Assembly: GCA_031553195.1 (NCBI GenBank)
Contig: JAVBLV010000023.1
Location: 1-64,000, forward strand
Direction of reading: 5' to 3'
From: JAVBLV01 sp031553195
GTDB taxonomy: Bacteria > Bacteroidota > Bacteroidia > Bacteroidales > P3
Length of the DNA stretch: 64,000 nt
A program made the position numbers and the translations under genes. A model generated the notes under the pieces. That model was not told where the DNA came from and did no database searches. It saw only the letters and a program-made list of their open reading frames with translations. This document shows, piece after piece, positions 28,359 through 36,913 of this stretch (within the stretch, counting starts at the first letter, position 1; each line of letters starts with the position of its first letter).

Positions 28359-28812
28359 AATGTCCTGTTTTCCAAATAAGATTTAATGCAAAACAGACCT
28401 TTTGGAGGGTCGAATTTTCTGATAATTAGATTAAATTTCTAATTACACTTCCCTTAACCTTTAAAAAGCTAACCTCATTGCTACTAAATCATTGAAGGAT
28501 ATATGTCTAATATTCTTGAACGTCAATCCTTTTTAGGGATTGGGGCGAGAAAACAGACAATCAGGTTGAATTCCGGAGCAGAAAAGTCCGCTCGAAATTT
28601 TAATTTCCAGTACACGTAGAAATCATAAAAAATCATAAATCCGGAAATAGAACCCCTTCTAAGAGCAGAAATTGCCTTAAAACGATACATAAATCGAAAA
28701 ATTAAGCTATTAACTTGTTTTTAATTGAACGCTCTGTAATGTCAAATAAAATAAATACTTTTAACATTCATAGAGATCATAAAATAAATTCAGAAAGCGA
28801 TAAATAATATAA
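28359..28812. other. Gene-free AT-rich region
   Basis: About 450 bp without a plausible coding frame. The only structure I noticed is a small hairpin CAATCC/GGATTG at 28524-28542 and an inverted repeat around TAATTAG/CTAATTA near 28420-28445. No known RNA motif was recognised. It could be decayed sequence on the edge of the small regulator island. Confidence 0.4.
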
Positions 28813-28850
28813 AAAGCCACTCTATAATTTTGATAGAGTGGCTTTTATAT
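28813..28850 (-). terminator. Terminator of the HTH regulator (minus strand)
   Basis: A 12-bp stem AAGCCACTCTAT/ATAGAGTGGCTT with a short loop is flanked by A and T runs. On the minus strand the T-run follows the stem. It lies about 30 bp downstream of the regulator stop codon and could also work in the other direction. Confidence 0.8.
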
Positions 28851-28878
28851 ATGGTAAAATGTTTTTTAATCAAGCATC

Positions 28879-29406
28879 CTATTCATTGGCTTGGCTACCT
28901 AAAAGCTTTTGAATAGTAGTGTTGAGTTCCTCAATCAGGTGATCCTTTTTAGTAATGGCAGTTTGTAATTGAGTATTTAAATCCAATTCTTTATTAAGTA
29001 TTTGCAATAACATTTCATTATCGTTAGAGGTAATAGAGGATGAGCCGCTTGTACCCATGCCTTGTAAAGAACTAGGAGATGCATAGTACTCTTGATAATC
29101 TTCCGAAATTCCTACAGCATTATCCGTCAGCGGGGTCTGATAAAGTTTAAACATCTGTCCTTGTCCGGTAAGTAACCAATCAGCATCAATGTTTCGGTAC
29201 TTTAGCAAAATGGCTTGCGCTATATCAAAAGATGGAGATGGGTAAATACCATTTCTTTTGTCAATGTTAAACAAACGGTTCAATCTAGGTTGGCTTATAC
29301 CGATTTCTTTGCTGAATAATAACACGTTATCTTTGCAATAAAAACCAATAATTTTTTTAACTCTTTGATTTTCCGGTGGCAGTGGGTGTTCGGCGTAATT
29401 TTTCAT
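28879..29406 (-). CDS. Helix-turn-helix regulator (phage-repressor-like)
   Basis: This 175-residue protein has an N-terminal helix-turn-helix (about 15-60), containing LFSKEIGISQPRLNRLF and YPSPSFDIAQAIL. The motif NIDADWLLTGQGQMFK follows, as in many Bacteroidetes XRE-like/CI-like proteins. A Ser-rich linker (about 105-125) leads to a C-terminal coiled coil (about 130-170). No peptidase or ligand domain is present. It is divergent from a 64-residue DNA-binding-like gene across a 70-bp region, an arrangement like a phage repressor/Cro pair. The target is probably its own promoter region, which is inference. Confidence 0.8.
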   Translation of the reverse strand: MKNYAEHPLPPENQRVKKIIGFYCKDNVLLFSKEIGISQPRLNRLFNIDKRNGIYPSPSFDIAQAILLKYRNIDADWLLTGQGQMFKLYQTPLTDNAVGISEDYQEYYASPSSLQGMGTSGSSSITSNDNEMLLQILNKELDLNTQLQTAITKKDHLIEELNTTIQKLLGSQANE

Positions 29407-29425
29407 ATAAATTTTTTATATTTTC

Positions 29426-29456
29426 TTGTATAATTAAACACATGTTGCTACTTTTG
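29426..29456 (+). promoter_or_regulatory. Bacteroidetes-type promoter for the small divergent gene
   Basis: TTG at 29426-29428, a 20-bp spacer and TACTTTTG at 29449-29456 match the consensus. The start codon is 24 bp downstream. A minus-strand TATTTTTG (29480-29473) might serve the divergent regulator, but no matching -33 was seen. Confidence 0.7.
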
Positions 29457-29479
29457 CAGTAACATTACTATACAAAAAT

Positions 29480-29674
29480 ATGAAAAATTCTAATCGTATC
29501 GAAATTGAAGACGAAAAATTTTTGAGATTGTCTTCCTTTATTGCTAAATCGGTAAAGTGTACGCCCGATTATGTAAGAAAAGTCCTTAACGGAAAGGCCG
29601 GAAAACGAAAAACGGAACTTTCTGTTTCCATTCAAAAGAAATATGAAGAATTTATGAAATTGATTCAAGAGTAA
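29480..29674 (+). CDS. Small putative HTH DNA-binding protein
   Basis: This 64-residue basic protein contains FIAKSVKCTPDYVRKVLNGK, a plausible helix-turn-helix recognition segment of the kind VS-xx-YV-xx-VL-xGK. A short charged C-terminal helix (IQKKYEEFMKLI) follows. Similar small proteins occur in Bacteroidetes accessory regions and resemble Cro or excisionase-like regulators. It has its own promoter and is divergent from the larger HTH gene. No partner genes follow, so an original role in a now-lost mobile element is possible. Identity is inferred from pattern only. Confidence 0.6.
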   Translation: MKNSNRIEIEDEKFLRLSSFIAKSVKCTPDYVRKVLNGKAGKRKTELSVSIQKKYEEFMKLIQE

Positions 29675-30161
29675 TGTGCTATAGATGAATGTTTTGCTGT
29701 AGAATTAAAATTTCTTCAGGAATGGATTTTTATATGAAGGATAAAAATCAATAATTATATTTACAAATTGTTAATAAGCAAACTTTGCATCTGTATAGAA
29801 TACATACTAGATACAAGGAAGGGAAGCCAATGTATTTCACGATGTTGCCTAAGCGGCATATTCGTTATTTGGACTTACAACGAATATTACTTTACCCCAT
29901 TGCCGGTTTTCTGTTTGGCAATCGGTGAAGCTTGCGCCACGCGTAATCTAGAGATTCAAGGAGAAACCGCATTCGCAAGTGAAATACAAAAGCCTTTCTC
30001 ACTGAATTAAACTATAATAATTTTGAATGAAACAACCTGAAAATAAAATAAAGGAACTCAATTGAAAGCGTCATCTTATATTTTTTATAAAAACAGGGAA
30101 AATATAAAAGGACACTGAGTTATGTTAGAATAAAAGTCTTGTAATAATGCTCGCAGGATTT
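29675..30161. other. Gene-poor region after the small regulator
   Basis: About 490 bp with no convincing gene. An 80-codon frame (29768-30010) opens on TTG, has no recognisable domain and no promoter at a sensible distance. A moderately GC-richer stretch at about 29820-29960 differs from the flanks and could be a gene remnant. A 6-bp hairpin ATTGCC/GGCAAT lies in it. Confidence 0.4.
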
Positions 30162-31178
30162 TTATTTTGCAGACTTTATTTTGGGTTGGTAAATAGGCGC
30201 TTTAGGTTTTAAATTCCGTTTATAATCATCATATTTCTTTAAATGAAATCCGGTTTCTATATTGGTTTGTAAACGCCATCTCCCATCTATGAAAACATAT
30301 GCGTTTTCATCTCCCGAAGGAATATAATACTGATAAATTCCATCCATGCCTGCCACCATCGGTTGCAAAATATCGAAAATAATCATATTATCTTGTTCCG
30401 TAGTTTCAATTTTAGTTCTGTTTTTCCCTTTTTCAGTAATAGTATAGGACTGTTTATCATAACGGAGCATCATAACGGCGTCTTTCGAGTACTCAAAAAT
30501 AACCCTGCGCCGGTTTTTATCTTTATAAAATACGTTTTGTCCAAAGGTGGGTTTAGACGAGTTCGATTTAAAATAAATGGGTTCAATTATTTTTTTTTGG
30601 CTAACATAATCTTTCCCTGTCCATCCAAGCAAAGTATAATAAGTCCTTTTTTCATATTTCGAAGTGATCAGACTATAATAAACAGCTCCATACCAATTGT
30701 TTTCGTTCAACGAGGCTTCTTCGGCATTAAATATTTCCTGCGTTTTGTCGGCAAGAACTGTAACATCATATTCGTCTGTTTTTTCATTCAATGCTTGTAT
30801 ATAACCAAAACAATCGTATTCTCCATTATCCCTGATAATAGCCCATGTGAAAATTTTAAACTTATTGTCGTCCGATTTAAGAATGGATACTCTTTTTAAG
30901 CTATCCCAACGATAAAGAAATGATTCCGGTTGGGCAAGCGCCTCTTCCAAAACCAACGTAGCTTGTTCGTTAGCGTTAAAACGTTCGTTATCGGTTTTTG
31001 AAGTAAAAGCCAAGTCAAATAATTCGATCAAATTTGTTTCATAATTCCGCATGGTTTTATTATCTTGGGCATGAGATAAATAACAAGGAGATAGCAATAA
31101 AATTAATATCAATACCTTTATTGTCGTAAAGCAGTATTGTTGAGACTTTTGATCACGCGCTGTTTCAGGGCTATTCAT
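30162..31178 (-). CDS. Secreted protein of unknown function
   Basis: This 338-residue protein has a signal peptide (hydrophobic core about 22-35, ending SHAQ) after an extended N-terminus. The remainder is beta-rich and aromatic (FGYIQALNEK, YYTLLGWTGKD, AVMMLRYDKQSY, YQYYIPSGDEN) with no known catalytic motif. It looks like a conserved Bacteroidales exported protein. I do not recognise a named family with confidence. It is divergent from the acyl-CoA reductase gene with a 72-bp gap, which may hold promoters for both (TATTTTTG elements on each strand). Confidence 0.7.
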   Translation of the reverse strand: MNSPETARDQKSQQYCFTTIKVLILILLLSPCYLSHAQDNKTMRNYETNLIELFDLAFTSKTDNERFNANEQATLVLEEALAQPESFLYRWDSLKRVSILKSDDNKFKIFTWAIIRDNGEYDCFGYIQALNEKTDEYDVTVLADKTQEIFNAEEASLNENNWYGAVYYSLITSKYEKRTYYTLLGWTGKDYVSQKKIIEPIYFKSNSSKPTFGQNVFYKDKNRRRVIFEYSKDAVMMLRYDKQSYTITEKGKNRTKIETTEQDNMIIFDILQPMVAGMDGIYQYYIPSGDENAYVFIDGRWRLQTNIETGFHLKKYDDYKRNLKPKAPIYQPKIKSAK

Positions 31179-31250
31179 TTTTGTAGTATTTTTGTCGCTA
31201 AATCAAAGAATAACGAAATTCTTTCCATATAACGCAAAAATACTAAATTT

Positions 31251-32300
31251 ATGGACATCGAAGGTCGCATTGAAGCGTTTGCTTCTTTGGGAAAATTGCT
31301 GAAAGAAGCGGAAAATCAGAGCAAAATTATTTTGGCGATAGAAGAAAGTATTAAACAAAATCCATGGTTTAATAAAGAAAACATTTTATATGCATTGCAT
31401 GCAATAGGGAATAATTTGCAGAAAGGAAACATAAATCAATGGTTGTCATTGTATCCGGATAAAGAAATGTTTTCCCAGACGCCTCAAAAAATTGCCGTTA
31501 TTATGGCTGGAAATATTCCCATAGTGGGATTTCATGATTTTTTAAGCATATTAATGACGGGGAACCGCGTATTAGCGAAACTATCGTCAAACGATCAGTT
31601 TTTATTTCCTGCAATTGCGGAATTATTATTGGAAATTGAACCTTCTTTCAAGGACTATATAGAATTGACAACGCAAAAGGTGTCCGGTTTCGATGCGATT
31701 ATTGCGACAGGCAGCGACAATACTTCTCGTTATTTTGAATATTATTTTGGAAAATATCCTCACATTATAAGAAAGAATCGCAATAGCGTGGCGATTCTGA
31801 ATGGAAAAGAAGACGAGAAAAAATTGTCCGATTTGTCTGACGACATTTTTTTGTACTACGGATTGGGGTGTAGGAATGTTTCTAAATTGTTTGTTCCGGA
31901 GGGGTACGATTTCGCAAGTTTGCTGAAAGTATCGCAAAAGTATTCGTCTTTTAGTGAATTCAGCAAATTCAGAAATAATTACGATTACCGGAAAACCGTT
32001 TGCCTGATGAATAATATTCCTTTTATGGATGGCGGATTTTTTATTTTACAAGAAAATGAGGCGTTTTCTTCGCCGCTCTCCGTATTGCATTTCGAGTATT
32101 ATAGAAATATGAAAGATGTCGTACAACAAATAGAATTTAATAAAGATAAACTGCAATGTGTGGTTAGTGAATCTACGGACATTTACGATCGCATTCCTAT
32201 GGGGGAATCTCAAAAACCCCAATTATGGGATTATGCAGATCATGTAGATACGCTTTTATTTTTATTGAATAGAGAAGGTTGGAAAATAGGGGATAATTGA
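31251..32300 (+). CDS. LuxC-like acyl-CoA/acyl-protein reductase
   Basis: This 349-residue protein resembles the LuxC/acyl-CoA reductase branch of the aldehyde dehydrogenase fold. IAVIMAGNIPIVGFHDFLS is the N-terminal nucleotide-site region, FDAIIATGSDNTSRYFEYYF follows, and YYGLGCRNVSKLFVPEG contains the likely catalytic Cys. The family reduces activated acyl groups to aldehydes with NADPH. It is shorter than LuxC itself (about 480 residues) but matches the short Bacteroidetes version. It ends 1 bp before truA and is probably cotranscribed with it. The physiological substrate is unknown. Confidence 0.85.
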   Translation: MDIEGRIEAFASLGKLLKEAENQSKIILAIEESIKQNPWFNKENILYALHAIGNNLQKGNINQWLSLYPDKEMFSQTPQKIAVIMAGNIPIVGFHDFLSILMTGNRVLAKLSSNDQFLFPAIAELLLEIEPSFKDYIELTTQKVSGFDAIIATGSDNTSRYFEYYFGKYPHIIRKNRNSVAILNGKEDEKKLSDLSDDIFLYYGLGCRNVSKLFVPEGYDFASLLKVSQKYSSFSEFSKFRNNYDYRKTVCLMNNIPFMDGGFFILQENEAFSSPLSVLHFEYYRNMKDVVQQIEFNKDKLQCVVSESTDIYDRIPMGESQKPQLWDYADHVDTLLFLLNREGWKIGDN

Positions 32301-32301
32301 T

Positions 32302-33066
32302 ATGTGCCGGTATTTTATACAGTTAGCCTATAATGGGAGAAATTATCATGGTTGGCAAATCCAACCGAATGGAATAAGTATACAAGAGGAATTGCAAAAT
32401 GCCATTTCGTTGCTGTTACGGGAGAAGGTAGATATAACAGGTTGCGGAAGAACGGATACAGGCGTGCATGCACAGGATTTTTATGCGCATTTCGATGCTG
32501 AGAAATACCTTGATAATATTGAAAGAGAAAAATTGGTTCAGCGGCTAAATAGTTTTTTGGGAGAAGATATCCTGATAAAAAAAATTTACATCGTTAAACC
32601 TGAAGTCCATGCCCGGTTCGATGCGCTTTCCAGAACGTATCAATATCATGTCGGCTTATCGAAATTACCTTTTAGGAACGACTTTACGCACCACATTTTT
32701 TATGTTCCCGATATTTCCCTGATGAATCAAGGCGCTCAATTATTGTTCAAGTACGAGGACTTTTCGTGTTTTTCTAAATTACATACGCAAACAAAAACCA
32801 ATAACTGTAAGATATTGTATGCTCAATGGAGTTTTGCCGGCGATGAATTGGTTTTTACCATAAAAGCAAATCGCTTTTTGCGAAACATGGTAAGAGCTAT
32901 TGTAGGAACGCTATTAGATGTAGGACGCCGTAAAATAACGCTGGATGATTTGCAAAAAATATTGGATAGTAAAAACCGTTCTTGCGCGGGAACTTCCATG
33001 CCGGCCAAAGCTTTGTTTTTGACAGAGGTTGAGTATCCTGAAGACATTTTTGTTACAAATAAATAA
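32302..33066 (+). CDS. truA: tRNA pseudouridine(38-40) synthase TruA
   Basis: This 254-residue protein has the catalytic-Asp motif GCGRTDTGVHAQDFYAHFD and the later conserved segments YQYHVGLSK and RFLRNMVRAIVGTLLDVGR. TruA isomerises U38, U39 and U40 in the anticodon stem of many tRNAs. Length is typical. It follows the LuxC-like gene almost without a gap. About 185 bp separate it from the LtaS-like gene, which has its own -7-like element. Confidence 0.96.
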   Translation: MCRYFIQLAYNGRNYHGWQIQPNGISIQEELQNAISLLLREKVDITGCGRTDTGVHAQDFYAHFDAEKYLDNIEREKLVQRLNSFLGEDILIKKIYIVKPEVHARFDALSRTYQYHVGLSKLPFRNDFTHHIFYVPDISLMNQGAQLLFKYEDFSCFSKLHTQTKTNNCKILYAQWSFAGDELVFTIKANRFLRNMVRAIVGTLLDVGRRKITLDDLQKILDSKNRSCAGTSMPAKALFLTEVEYPEDIFVTNK

Positions 33067-33252
33067 GCATGGGCTGTTGGGGCGAATTAAAGAGGAATAG
33101 AGGTTTGGGGTAATAAAACCATCTTTTCAAAGCTTTAGGGGCAGCATTGCGGATTATCATTTAAATAACGTGCGTATATCAAAACCATTCGTTCTAATAA
33201 GAAACGATTCAAACACTTTAAGTAACTTTGCAACCCATTACAGCAAAGATTC

Positions 33253-35229
33253 ATGCACTTTAAAAAAATATTTCATCTGTTTAAAAGCTTCTTGCTTTTA
33301 TATTTAACGTCGTTGGCTTTCTTTCTCTGCTTCCGTTTGTTTTTTCTGATATTTAATTACGGTCAAATGGCTGCTGTGAACGAAGGTAAGGTTGGATTAT
33401 TATTGAAAGCCTTATTTATGGGCGCGCGTTTTGATACGGTAATTATTTGCTATATATTTTTAATTCCGGTAGTCGTTTTAGGGATTTTGTTCGTTATCAA
33501 TCTTCTGAAACTTGTCATTCTTAAAATAGCTTACATTTGGATTACCGTTTTAATGATTGTTTCCTTTTTTGCTTGTTCGGCAGATATCCCCTTTTATCGT
33601 CAATTTTCGGTTCGTTTGAATGATACGGTCTTCGGTTGGATGAGCGATTTTTCATTTATTGTCAGGATGATATTGAGCGATTTTAAAATCATTGGTTTTT
33701 TATTGCTGTTTTTCGCCGTAGCTTTTCTTTATATCAAAATTATTATCCGCATTTACAGATACAATTGTAAGATTCTTTTTAATAAAGAAGTTCGGCCTCT
33801 TCGTTTCCCTCAACGAATTTTATATTATTTACCGTTATTCCTGATTCTTTGGGGAACGCTTTTTTTAGGTATGCGGGGCCGGATTAGTAAAAAATCTCCG
33901 ATACGAACCGGGACTGCATTTTTTTCAACGTATCCGTTCATTAATCAATTGGGATTAAATCCTGTGTTTACCTTATTGAGGAGTTGTCTGGATTCAGCCG
34001 ATCCTTCAAATAAACACATTCATAAAATAGATGACGAATCGGCATTGACAATCTGCGCCTCGATGTATCATGCCGATCCGGATCTGAAGCGTATTTCTCC
34101 TATTGCAAGGGAACAGAAAATTTTTGATCAATTCAAATCCAGAAATCTGGTTATCATTATTATGGAAAGTATGTCGGCTTCTAAGATGCAACATTTTGGA
34201 AACGACCGGGACATAACGCCTTTTTTGGACAGTTTGCTTTTGAAAAGTTATTCGTTTGACAATATTTATTCCACGGGAAAGCATACTTATAATGGCGTTT
34301 ACGGGACTTTGTTCGCTCATCCGTCTTTGATGAAACGGCATCCGATGAAAACGTCTTCGGCAATGATGTCGGGAATTTCTAACGTTTTACAAAAAAATAA
34401 TTATCAAACGATTTATTTTACTACTCACGACGAACAGTTTGATAACATGGCGGGTTTTTTGTCGCAAAACGGATTCCAAACTATTATCGGGCAAAAAGAT
34501 TATCCTGCCAAGGAAGTCAAAAGCGCTTTGGGCGTTCCGGATGAGTATATGTTCAGGTATTCTATCGAAAAATTGAATACATTGTCAAAGAATGATAAAC
34601 CTTTTTTTGCCGCGTTTCTTACTTCTTCCGATCATTCTCCATATGTTATTCCCGAGAATATAGGCTTTGTATCCAATAAGACGAAAGTAGAGGAGCAAAT
34701 CATCGAATATGCCGACTGGTCGTTGAAAAAATTTATGGAGTATGCTTCAAAACAAGATTGGTTTAACAATACGGTTTTTGTTTTTGTCGCCGATCATGGA
34801 GCCAGCTATGGAAATAATTTATATGATGTTACCTTGACCTACCATCATACTCCCTTTATTATCTATGCCTCAGGCGTTCAACCGGTTTCTTATCCGCAAA
34901 TAGGAACGCAAATGGATGTCTTTCCTACCATCCTTTCGCAAATGGGAATCCCTTTTATAAATAATACCTTTGGGATTGATTTACTGCATGAAAATCATGA
35001 TTATATTGTTTTTTCTTCCGACGAAAAATTAGTTTGTATGAATGACAGTCTCTTATATGTATACAGAGATGGGGGATTAGAAAGTTTGTATTATTACAAA
35101 AAGGGCGATACGAAAGATTATGCAAATGAATTAAAACAATACGCCGAAAAGATGAAAGAGGCCGCTTTTGCCGTTGTGCAAACCTCACAGTGGATGATAG
35201 AGAATAATAAAGCGAAATCGGATAGATAA
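33253..35229 (+). CDS. LTA synthase-family membrane phosphotransferase/sulfatase
   Basis: This 658-residue protein has about five N-terminal transmembrane helices (residues 10-210). An extracytoplasmic alkaline-phosphatase-superfamily domain follows (about 285-600). Metal-site motifs are IIIMESMSASKM and FVADHGASYGNN, and a Thr in STGKHTYNGVYG aligns with the LtaS nucleophile region. Bacteroidetes do not make lipoteichoic acid, so the likely task is adding phosphoglycerol or a similar group to a periplasmic glycan or lipid. TAACTTTG at 33223-33230 is a plausible -7 element. It appears to be monocistronic. Confidence 0.88.
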   Translation: MHFKKIFHLFKSFLLLYLTSLAFFLCFRLFFLIFNYGQMAAVNEGKVGLLLKALFMGARFDTVIICYIFLIPVVVLGILFVINLLKLVILKIAYIWITVLMIVSFFACSADIPFYRQFSVRLNDTVFGWMSDFSFIVRMILSDFKIIGFLLLFFAVAFLYIKIIIRIYRYNCKILFNKEVRPLRFPQRILYYLPLFLILWGTLFLGMRGRISKKSPIRTGTAFFSTYPFINQLGLNPVFTLLRSCLDSADPSNKHIHKIDDESALTICASMYHADPDLKRISPIAREQKIFDQFKSRNLVIIIMESMSASKMQHFGNDRDITPFLDSLLLKSYSFDNIYSTGKHTYNGVYGTLFAHPSLMKRHPMKTSSAMMSGISNVLQKNNYQTIYFTTHDEQFDNMAGFLSQNGFQTIIGQKDYPAKEVKSALGVPDEYMFRYSIEKLNTLSKNDKPFFAAFLTSSDHSPYVIPENIGFVSNKTKVEEQIIEYADWSLKKFMEYASKQDWFNNTVFVFVADHGASYGNNLYDVTLTYHHTPFIIYASGVQPVSYPQIGTQMDVFPTILSQMGIPFINNTFGIDLLHENHDYIVFSSDEKLVCMNDSLLYVYRDGGLESLYYYKKGDTKDYANELKQYAEKMKEAAFAVVQTSQWMIENNKAKSDR

Positions 35230-35354
35230 TTAAAAACGTAATTTTCTTTCCGAAAAAAAGTCAACAAATAAAATTAATTGTAAATTTGTATTTTATAATG
35301 AGATCCCTTAAAGATATCGCGAAGTTTGAATTGAAAATATAAAAAATTGAGAAT

Positions 35355-36074
35355 ATGAATAATATGCAAATGAAATATATTAAAAGCTTGATAGTTGCGC
35401 TTATTGTAAGTATTTTTTTTTACTCTTGCAGCGATAATGAGGATTTGAATACTCAAACCTATATGAAACGATACGTTCTTAACGAGGTAAATGAGAAAAT
35501 AGAATATACGGTTGATCCTAATACGTTTTGTATAGGTTTTACGCCTCTTCCCGATACAGTATTTTTTAGCGATAGCATCAAGATGATAAGGATAAATCTG
35601 TTAGATAAGTATAACCTTGTTTATGTAGATACTGTTAAACTGGAAACGGTAGATAGAGTACATACCTTTTTCCCGAATATCCGTTTCGACACTGTCAATA
35701 CGGTCGTCGCCTATACAAAAACCAAGTTAGACTACGAAGAGGCCTATCAATTAGCAAGTCGTATTGCACAGGAATCCACCATACAGTATGCCAATCCCTT
35801 TTTAATTGCCGATAAAGGATCCGTACCCAATGCGCTGACGAATACGTTTTTCGTTAAAATGCAGTCAACGACAAACTTAGGAGAATTAAACGTTTTGTTG
35901 GGAAATACGAAAACAGAAATAAAGGCTTTGAATTTAGAGGAAAATACTTATCTGATAGCCGTAACCAAAGCCTCGAAAAAGGATGCCTTGGATATCTCGA
36001 ACGAATTTTTTCAAACAAGATTATTTAAATATTGCCAACCGGACTTTTTGAGAATAAAAAGCCCCGAAGAATAG
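35355..36074 (+). CDS. Lipoprotein resembling a subtilase propeptide region
   Basis: This 239-residue protein has a lipoprotein signal with lipobox FYSC (Cys at about 25). The C-terminal half (FFVKM, NLEENTYLIAVTKASKKDA, ISNEFFQTRLFKYCQPDF) resembles the region just before the catalytic domain in Bacteroidales S8 (subtilisin-like) proteases. That region works as an I9-type propeptide inhibitor. The expected protease domain is absent because a stop codon follows within 11 residues. It may be a stand-alone inhibitor or the surviving N-terminus of a lost protease. About 385 bp of noncoding sequence follow. Confidence 0.55.
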   Translation: MNNMQMKYIKSLIVALIVSIFFYSCSDNEDLNTQTYMKRYVLNEVNEKIEYTVDPNTFCIGFTPLPDTVFFSDSIKMIRINLLDKYNLVYVDTVKLETVDRVHTFFPNIRFDTVNTVVAYTKTKLDYEEAYQLASRIAQESTIQYANPFLIADKGSVPNALTNTFFVKMQSTTNLGELNVLLGNTKTEIKALNLEENTYLIAVTKASKKDALDISNEFFQTRLFKYCQPDFLRIKSPEE

Positions 36075-36460
36075 CATTTAGATAAAATAGTCGCTAATTT
36101 TTTTCTTAATAGTTTGCTTAATTACAGACTATAAGTCGATAAGCGTATGCTTTTATCGTTTTAAATATTGGATATAAATTTGAAAATCCGGAATATGTTT
36201 CTTTAATACTTTGTTTTTTAATTGTTTATATAATTTTCTTTGTTTAATAATTTGTGGGAAGTTGAAACAAATTTTATAGACCGAATCAATAGAGAATATA
36301 CTAAAGGAGGCAAAGTTCAAAAGGCGCCTTTGTTATTGTTTGGCAATCTTTATCATAGATTTCTCGCATCATATTTTCCTTTTTTAAACGGAAAAAATAC
36401 CCTACCTTTGCAAGCAATTCACACAAAGAATTCTAATTAATAAATTATTTGTTTTTTTAT
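36075..36460. other. Intergenic region with mce promoter element
   Basis: No gene is supported. A small hairpin (CGATAAGC...GCTTTTATCG) lies near 36138-36159 and a palindromic AAAGGCGCCTTT near 36324. TACCTTTG at 36403-36410 is a good -7 element for mce, although no clear -33 TTG precedes it. No remnant of a protease domain was recognised. Confidence 0.5.
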
Positions 36461-36862
36461 ATGAAACCAACACATATAGAGCATATAGGTATTGCTGTTG
36501 CAAACCTTGAAGAAGCCATTAAATATTGGGAAAACGTAATGGGTTTGAAATGCTATGCGATAGAGGAAGTAGCAGATCAAAAAGTAAAAACTGCCTTTTT
36601 TAAAATTGGCGATGTGAAAATAGAACTTTTGGAATCTACAGATCCGGAAGGCCCTATTGGTAAATTTATAGAAAAAAAAGGCCCGGGCATTCACCACCTT
36701 GCTTTTGCTGTTGAAAATACAGATGAAGCCCTTGTTGACGCGTCTGCTAAAGGCGTTCAATTAATTGACCAAAAATCGCGTAAAGGCGCTGAAAATATGA
36801 ATATAGGATTCTTGCATCCGAAATCAACCATGGGTATTCTGACTGAATTTTGCAGCGAATAA
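36461..36862 (+). CDS. mce: Methylmalonyl-CoA epimerase
   Basis: This 133-residue vicinal-oxygen-chelate protein begins MKPTHIEHIGIAVANLEEAI, with metal-binding His in HIEHIGIAV and in GIHHLAFAV and Glu near LTEFCSE. It interconverts R- and S-methylmalonyl-CoA in the succinate-propionate pathway. I chose the ATG at 36461 over a TTG four codons earlier. It heads a five-gene operon (mce, mmdA, oadG, mmdC, mmdB) with short gaps. Confidence 0.95.
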   Translation: MKPTHIEHIGIAVANLEEAIKYWENVMGLKCYAIEEVADQKVKTAFFKIGDVKIELLESTDPEGPIGKFIEKKGPGIHHLAFAVENTDEALVDASAKGVQLIDQKSRKGAENMNIGFLHPKSTMGILTEFCSE

Positions 36863-36913
36863 TTTTACATCTGATAAAGAATTTATATTAACCATAAATA
36901 ATACTTTAGAGAA

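Noticed and set aside
29768..30010. 80-codon frame after the small regulator
   Set aside because: It has a TTG start, no promoter at a sensible distance and no recognisable domain; kept only as a possible remnant.
30363..30899. 178-codon plus-strand frame
   Set aside because: It is antisense to the secreted protein gene and Phe/Ile-rich, typical of antisense translation of AT-rich coding DNA.
36240..36440. 66-codon frame upstream of mce
   Set aside because: It runs through the mce promoter element and shows no family features.
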